Assembly: GCA_027257055.1 (NCBI GenBank)
Contig: JAPVLO010000123.1
Location: 1 to 64,000, forward strand
Direction: 5' to 3'
Source: Cephalopachus bancanus
Lineage: Eukaryota; Chordata; Mammalia; Primates; Tarsiidae
Length of the DNA: 64,000 nt
The notes under the pieces are model-generated. The model worked only from the letters and a program-made list of their open reading frames with translations, did no database searches and was not told the DNA's origin. Positions 57,884-64,000 of this stretch are shown one piece after another (the stretch's first letter is position 1; every line of letters begins with the position of its first letter). The position numbers and the translations under genes are program-made.

Positions 57884-58174
57884 TGTTTTTGTTTTTGAGT
57901 CAGTGTCTCACTCTGTCACCCAAGCTGGAGAGCAGTGACACGCTTATAGCCACTGCAACCTCAACCTGCTGGGTTCAGGTGATCCTTTTGCCTCAGCCTT
58001 TCAAATAGCTGGAACTACAGGCGTGCTCCACCATTCTTGGCTCAGTTTTGGTGTATTGTGGAGACGAGGACTCGCTAAGTTGCCCAGGCTGGTCTCGAAT
58101 TCATGGGCTCAGGCAGTCCTCTCACCCTGGCCTCCCAAAGTGCTGGGATTATAGGCATGAGCTGTGCCTGGCCA
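57884..58174 (-). repeat. Alu
   Basis: AATGGAACTTTA on both sides. Confidence 0.92.
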
Positions 58175-58872
58175 GAAATGGAACTTTAGGTATTTAAAGG
58201 TTGTAATAAAATTTAGTCAGTGAGAGAACAGTGGTCAAGATTAATTTTTTTTACTCCTGTTAATAAAATGTCATGGAACAAAGTAGAACATTAAAGACCA
58301 TATGTGCTTAATTATAACATTTTTATTAGGTGTCCAGTAATATCATCTGCCCTATTGCTCATCTTCAGTTTATCATGTTGACAACTTATAGGTAAAAGCA
58401 GTTATAGAATCATGCTGTTCTCTTACAACCTCGCATCTACCAATATCAGTGGACTCTGTTTTTGTAACTTAATATAGTAGGTTTTGTAGTGTTCAGACTA
58501 TTTCTCTTTTAGACATTTTTATTTTGATAGCTTTAGGTGTACATGTGGTTGTGGGGTTTAGTGCTGAGTAAGTGGGGACTTTTAAGTGTATCCATCACCC
58601 CCATTAGTGCATATTGCACTTACTGCTGGGTGATTTTTCATTTCTTGGCTCGTTTTCAACCCTCCCTTTTCTGAGTCTCTAGTGTCCACTATATCATTCT
58701 GTATACTGTTACAGACTCATCGGGCTTACAGTTTAGCTACTGCTTATTCATTAGAACATGTGGTAATTTGGTTTTTTGATCTGCTTTACTTCACTTAGGA
58801 TTGTCTCTAATTCTATACAGCTTGCTGCAAAAGACATTTTGTTCTTTTTTATGGCTGAGTAGTAGTTCATAG

Positions 58873-58968
58873 TGGGGTTTTTTTTGATAGAGTTAGGGAC
58901 TTGGTATATTTTCCAGGCTGGTCTTGAACTCATGACCTAAGTGATCCTCTTGCCTCCCAAATTATTGT
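58873..58968 (-). repeat. Alu-like left-arm fragment inside the L1
   Basis: CCAGGCTGGTCTTGAACTCA then a short CCTCCCAAATTATT end. Confidence 0.6.
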
Positions 58969-58984
58969 GATATATATATATTTA

Positions 58985-59490
58985 TATGGCAACTCTGGCA
59001 CATTACCCTATCTTTTCTCTTTCCTTTCTCTAATAAACTTTGAAAACTTAAAAAAATTAGGCAAGTGACAGGAAGAGGTCTCTTAAAAGATATGCAAGTG
59101 GTCAACAGACATGAAAAAATGGTCATCAGGGAAATGCAAATTAAAACCACAGTGAGAGCCCGGCTCGGTGGCTCAGCCTGTAATCCCGCGCCTTTGGGAG
59201 GCTGAGGTGAGTGAAATGCCTGAGCCCGCGGGTTCGAGACCTGCCTGGGCAGCGAGACCTCATCTCTACAATAAATTAAAAAATCAGCTGGGCGTGGTGG
59301 CACGTGCCTGTAATTCCGGCTACTCGGAAGGCTGAGGCGGAAGGATCGCCGGAGCCCAGCAGGCCGAGGCTGCGGTGGCCGGGAGCAGCCACTGCACTCC
59401 AGTCTGGGCGACAGAGTGAGACTCCAACTCAAAACAAAACAAAACAAAAAAAAAACCACAATGAAATAATACCTTACATCAGCCCATATA
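58985..59490 (+). repeat. inverted copy of the L1/element 'A' segment, split by an Alu
   Basis: 58985-59156 plus 59453-59490 match the reverse complement of about 60340-60600, including element A (TCTCTAATAAACTTTGAAAA CTT plus A run). Confidence 0.75.
59157..59452 (+). repeat. young Alu
   Basis: GGGCAGCGAGACC form; AAAACCACA on both sides. Confidence 0.92.
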
Positions 59491-59742
59491 TATATCGGAT
59501 GTTTTCTTTATGTACTGATAAATTGGTGGGCATTTAGGTTGATTCTACGTCTTTGTAGTTGCCAGTTGTGCTGCCATACAGTTGTGACCTCTTTTCCTTT
59601 GGGCAGATACCGAGTAGTGGGATTGCTGGATTAAATGGTAGATCTACTTTTATTTCTTTGAAAAATCTCCACACTGATTTCCATAGAGGTTAGATTAGTG
59701 TTCCCTTTTCACTGTAACTGGGCCAATATCTATTTGTGCTTT

Positions 59743-60310
59743 TCTTTTGTTTTTTTGAGACAGAGTCTCTCTTTGTCACCCATGCTCAAGTGCAGTAGCA
59801 TGATACCAGCTCACTGCAGCCTCCAAATCCTGGGCTCAGGCCGGGTGCAGTGTCTCACACCTATAATCCCAGCACTTTGGGAGACCGAGGTGAGAGGATT
59901 GCCAGAACCTGCAGGTTCGAGACCAGCCTGGGCAACTTGGTGAGACCTCATCTCTATGATAAATCAAAAATAAGCCGGGCTTGGTGGCATGTGCTTGTAG
60001 TTCTGGCTACTTGGAAGGCTGAGGCGGAAGGATCACCTGAACCCAGCAGGTTGAGGCTGTGGTGGCCATGACATGCCACTGCGCTTCAGCCTGGGTGACA
60101 GAGTAAGACTTCAACTCAAAAAAAAAAAAAAAGTAGAAATCCTGGCTCAAGAGATCCTTCTACCTCAGTGTGCCACCATACCTGCCTCATTTTTTAATTA
60201 GTAGTGATAAGGACTTGCTGTGTTGCCCAGGCTGGTTTTGAACTGGTGGTCAGAGATCCTCCTGGATCCCAAAGAGCTGGGATTATAGCTGTGAACCACC
60301 ACACTAGTCG
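59743..60310. repeat. old antisense Alu with a sense Alu nested
   Basis: Outer 59743-59838 and 60139-60310; inner 59839-60134 (+). AAATCCTGG(G)CTCA flanks the inner copy. Confidence 0.88.
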
Positions 60311-60496
60311 GGGAAACCTCGGGCATATTTCTTTTTGATTTTTAAATAATGACTATTCACACTGGTGTAAGGTGTTATTTCATTGTGGTTTTAATTTGTA
60401 TTTCCCTGATGATTAGTGATGTTGAGCATTTTTTTCATGTTTGTTGGCCATTTGTATATCTTTTGAGAGATCTCTTCTGTCATTTGCCTACATTTC

Positions 60497-60600
60497 TTTT
60501 TTTAAGTTTTCAAACAAAGTTTATTAGGGAAAGGAGAGAGAAAAGACAGGGCGATGTGCCAGAGCTGTCACTGGTGAAAGAAACTGCCTGCCTACTTTTT
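60497..60600 (-). repeat. unassigned retroelement 'A' inserted in L1
   Basis: On the minus strand it ends CCCTAATAAACTTTGTTTGA then an A run, between GTAGGCA copies of L1. The second copy is in the inverted segment at 58985. Family unknown. Confidence 0.55.
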
Positions 60601-61262
60601 TAATGGGGTTATTTGCTTGTTTTTAGCTGCTTTAATTGGGGTCTCTATAGATTCTAGCTATTAGAGTTCTTTGTTGGATGTAGTTTGTGAATATTTTCTC
60701 CCATTCTGAGTTGCCTATTTACTCTGTGTATTATTTCTTTTGTGGTGTAGAAACTTTTTAGTTTAATTAAACCCTACTTTATTTTTGTTTTTGTTGCATT
60801 TGCTTTTGAGTCTTAGCCATAAATTTTTTGCCTAGGCTAATGTCCAAAAGAGTTTTTCCTAGGTTTTCCTCTAGGATTTTTATGGTTTCAGATCTGAAAT
60901 TTAAGTCTTTAATACTCCTGGAGTTAATTTTTGTATATGGTTTGAGGTAGGGATCCGGGTTTATTCTTTGGCATGTGTCTAACCAGTTTTTCCAGCAGCA
61001 TGTATTAAATTGTGTGTCCTCTCCCCAGTGTATGTTTTTGTCAAGACTATTTTTCTTTGGTAATGAAGGGAAAAAAGTAATACATAATCATAGCAGCAAA
61101 CTTGGAAAACTAGAAAGAAAACCTGTTTTATCCCTTGTTATTAACCATTAAGTTTGTTTTTATCCTTGTAGTTGTCCTGCACAATTGAAGACATGCTCTT
61201 TTAACTCAGTAGCTCTATCTTTGTGGTTGCCTTGTTAAAAATATTCTCCTTTTTAATTGTAA

Positions 61263-61655
61263 TTTTAATTTTTTGAGTTGGGTTCTTACTCTCTCTCTCA
61301 GGCTGACGTGTAGTGCCACCATCATGGCTCACTGCAGCCTCAGCCTCCTGGGCTAAGGAGATTTTCCACCATAGCCTCCTGACCATGCCCAGATAACTTT
61401 TTATTTTATTTTTTTGTAGAGACGAGGTATTCCTATGTTGTTCAGGGTGGTCTCGAACTCCTGGGCTGAAGTAAGCCTTGGCATCCCAAAGTTTTGGTAT
61501 TACAGGTGTGAGTCACTGTCCATGGCCTTTTATATATATATATTTTAAAGACAGGCTCTTATTTTGTCATCCAAAACTGTAACTCACTGTAACCTCAAGC
61601 TCTGGGATCAAGCAATCCTCCTGCCTCATCTTCCCTAGTAGCTGAGAGTACAGAC
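61263..61655 (-). repeat. old Alus
   Basis: A diverged dimer (61263-61526) and a right arm (61544-61655), AluJ-like. Confidence 0.75.
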
Positions 61656-61929
61656 TAAAAATAATCTTTTGAAAATTTGCAGAGAAATATACTAATCTAT
61701 GATATCTGAAGCTTTTGTTTATGATTTCAGAGTACAAAAATTGAGTGCTTATGCTGAGGGTTTGAACAATTGAATCAGTAACCTCTTCCTTCTTTTTCTT
61801 TAGTTTTTTGTCCAGTTTTTGTAGGCAGGAACCAGAGAATAATTTCAGATAACACTTTAGGTTCATAATTTTTGCTCATTAACTTCCAAGGTTGGGACAT
61901 GCCTATAGGTTTATCAAATTTGTTTCTGT

Positions 61930-62190
61930 TGGGCTGGGCACAGTGGTTCATGCCTATAATATCAGCACTTTGGGAGGTAGAGGCAAGAGGATTGCCTGAA
62001 CCCAGAGGTTTGAGACAGCCTGAACAACTGGGCAAAACCTCATCTCTACATAACATGTTGATGGATGCCTGTGGTTCCAGCTACTTGGCAGACTAAGGCA
62101 GAAGGATTGCCTGTGCCCACCAGGTCAAGGGGTACCACTGCACTCTAGCCTGGGCAATAGAATGAGACTCGGACTCAAAAAAATAAAAAC
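61930..62190 (+). repeat. Alu
   Basis: Sense dimer with arm deletions. Confidence 0.88.
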
Positions 62191-62707
62191 AATTTCTGTG
62201 TAATGCTGTTTAGCAGTAAATTTTTGTATTCTGTTATAACCAGTCCTTGAGATAAATTTTAAAAAGAAAAACTATTTCTCTATGTTGTTTTCTTAGAATT
62301 CCCCATTGAAGATTGTTTTCTGTCATATACAAACATGTATTAAAAGTCTTTATGTCTTGAAAGGGTCACCTTAGAGTAAAACTAAACTGTGATTCTTTGG
62401 TTGGAGTTTTTTTTTTTCTTTCAGAAAACTTTGGCAAAGAATGGTTGGAGCTTCAAATGCAAAGTGTATACATATGTAATTTCTTTATATTTCTTTTTCC
62501 TTATAACCATGATATGCTTATTTACTTTGTGCCAGTGTTTGTAAATTACCTCCTATAAATTTGTTTCCTTTGCTTTGTGGTTCTTTAAGGAGTCTTAGGC
62601 TGCTTTATGAATACCCTTTTTGTAGAACATCTTTTTAATGTAATTTTCAGTCATTTTTGACATCTAGGCCATTCATACCTACTATTGGGATGACTTTAAG
62701 AGAGATC
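62191..62707 (+). other. intron 10 single-copy stretch
   Basis: AT-rich; no repeat or exon recognised. Confidence 0.35.
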
Positions 62708-62709
62708 TT

Positions 62710-62995
62710 TTTTTTTTGAGTTGGAGTCTCACTCTGTCACCCAGACTGGAGTGCAATGGCTGCTCCCGGCTACCACAGCCTCTACCTGCTGGGCTCTGGC
62801 GATCCTTCCGCCTCAGCCTTCCAAGTAGCTGGAACTACAGGCGTGCACTACCAAGCCCGGCTAATTTTTGATTTATTGTAGAGATGAGGTCTCACCAAGT
62901 TGCCCAGATAGGTCTCGAACCCGCGGGCTCAGGCAATCCACTCACCTCGGCCTCCCAAAGTGCTGGGATTACAGGCTGAGCCACCGAGCCCGGCC
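62710..62995 (-). repeat. Alu
   Basis: AAG(A/G)GAGATCTT on both sides. Confidence 0.92.
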
Positions 62996-63028
62996 AAGGG
63001 AGATCTTAAGTTAAGAATTATGCCTGGA

Positions 63029-63312
63029 GCCGGGCTCGGTGGCTCAGCCTGTAATCCCGCACCTTTGGGAGGCTGAGGTAAGTGGATTGCCTGAGCCCGC
63101 GGGTTCGAGACCCACCTGGGCAGCGAGACCTCATCTCTACAATAAATAAAAAAATCAGCCGGGCATGGTAGCACACACCTGTAATTCCGGCTACTTGGAA
63201 GGCTGGGGTGGAAGGATCGCCGGAGCCCAGCAGGTCGAGGCTGCAGTGGCCGGGAGCGGTCACTGCACTCCAGTCTGGGCAACAGAGTGAGACTCCAACT
63301 CAAAAAAAAAAG
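63029..63312 (+). repeat. young Alu
   Basis: GGGCAGCGAGACC form; GAATTATGC(C/T)TGG on both sides. Confidence 0.93.
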
Positions 63313-63472
63313 AGAATTATGCTTGGGATAATTGGTTTATACTTGCCGCTTTGTTTCAAGATACTAGAATCTTGGTTATTTATTTTCTATATTGGCAGAG
63401 GTGCTGCCATTGGACTTAAGTAGGGGAAGAGATGGTTCTCAGTGAAGTAATCACACATTTAGAAGTATGTCA

Positions 63473-63883
63473 TGGTCTGGGTACGGTGGCTCAAGCCTGT
63501 AATCCCGGCACTTTGGGAGGCGAAGGTGAGAGGATTGCCTGAGCTCAGGGGTTTGAGACCAGACTGAGCAACATGGCAAGACCTCGCCTCTACAATAAAT
63601 CAAAAAGTTATCTGGGCAGCCAGGCTCGGTGGCTCAGCCTGTAATCCCACATCTTGGGAGGCTGAGGTGAGTGAATTGCCTGAGCCCACAGGTTCGCGAC
63701 CCTCCTGGGCAACTTGGTGAGACCTCATCTCTACAATAAGTCAAAAAATTAGCCGGGTGTGGTAGCACGCGCCTGCAGTTCCAGCTACCTGGAAGACTGA
63801 GGCAGAAGGATCGCCTGAGCCCAGCAGGTCAAGGCTGCCATCCTGGGTGACAGAGTGAGACTCCGACTCAAAAAAAAAAAAAA
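63473..63883 (+). repeat. Alu trimer (left-left-right)
   Basis: A left arm (63473-63617) joins through TTATCTGGGCAGCCAGGCTC to a dimer with a right-arm deletion. AGA(A/G)GTATGT is found only at the outer borders. Confidence 0.85.
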
Positions 63884-64000
63884 AGAGGTATGTTACGAAC
63901 TGAAGGTTGGAGGACCCTGCTTGTAGAGCCAGATTATTTTGAATATTAGGAATTGACCGTTCTAAATCTCCTAAAACAACAGAAAGATTCAAGTGACTTT

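Larger units (their letters stand above)
58505..61060 (-). repeat. L1 3' half, scrambled
   Basis: Antisense L1: 58505-58872 (3' end, ATGGCTGAGTAGTAGTTCAT), 59490-59742 (GTGGGATTGCTGGATTAAAT), 60340-60496 and 60600-61060 (late ORF2). It is broken by Alus, by an unassigned retroelement and by a + strand inverted copy of part of itself. It cannot encode a working protein. Confidence 0.8.

Noticed and set aside
56987..64000. CNOT1 exon 11
   Set aside because: The expected next coding segment (starting Asn-Pro-Ser) was not found before the window ends.

Overview
The window is primate nuclear DNA holding the 5' end of CNOT1, the scaffold subunit of the CCR4-NOT deadenylase complex, on the + strand. 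About 20.5 kb of repeat-packed intergenic DNA precedes it. The organism is inferred from the SINEs. More than 100 are dimeric 7SL-derived Alus, which occur only in primates. They lack the diagnostic sequence of human AluS/AluY, of lemur AluL and of galago tRNA-Alu hybrids. They share a private consensus (GGCTCAGCC at the 5' end, CAATAAATC in the linker, GACTCCAACTC at the 3' end). A non-anthropoid haplorhine, that is a tarsier, fits best. This is inference and no database was searched.

Layout. 1-20.5 kb: intergenic; an L2 LINE cut by Alus, MIRs, a second L2, a solo LTR inside an Alu, an inverted pair of an unassigned retroelement, a purine microsatellite and a 1.85-kb head-to-tail Alu array. 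I found no exon here. 20.56-22.2 kb: CpG island with the CNOT1 promoter, which carries seven same-strand CCAAT boxes (ATTGG on +), two ZNF143-like motifs, an ETS site, GC boxes and a YY1-like motif. The non-coding exon 1 ends at 21451. 21452-39455: intron 1 (18 kb), almost solid Alu, with L1 and LTR-like fragments and a DNA transposon. 39456-39730: exon 2 with the start codon and two upstream ORFs. 50161-56986: exons 3-10. 56987-64000: part of intron 10, including a scrambled antisense L1.

The nine coding exons join in frame to 348 codons (1044 nt), the N-terminal seventh of a protein of about 2,376 residues in human. All splice sites are GT-AG. The rest of CNOT1 lies beyond the right edge. 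No other protein gene is convincingly present; the long ORFs elsewhere are Alu translations or CpG-island reading frames.

The unusual content is in the repeats. The young Alu lineage has acquired tRNA-like pol III promoter boxes, including a perfect 5-bp-stem/7-nt-loop T-arm. There are also Alu trimers and arrays, three-layer nests, 28-bp templated patches and an Alu/7SL chimera. Repeat boundaries were read by eye and are good to roughly 5-15 bp, except where target-site duplications (TSDs) fix them.
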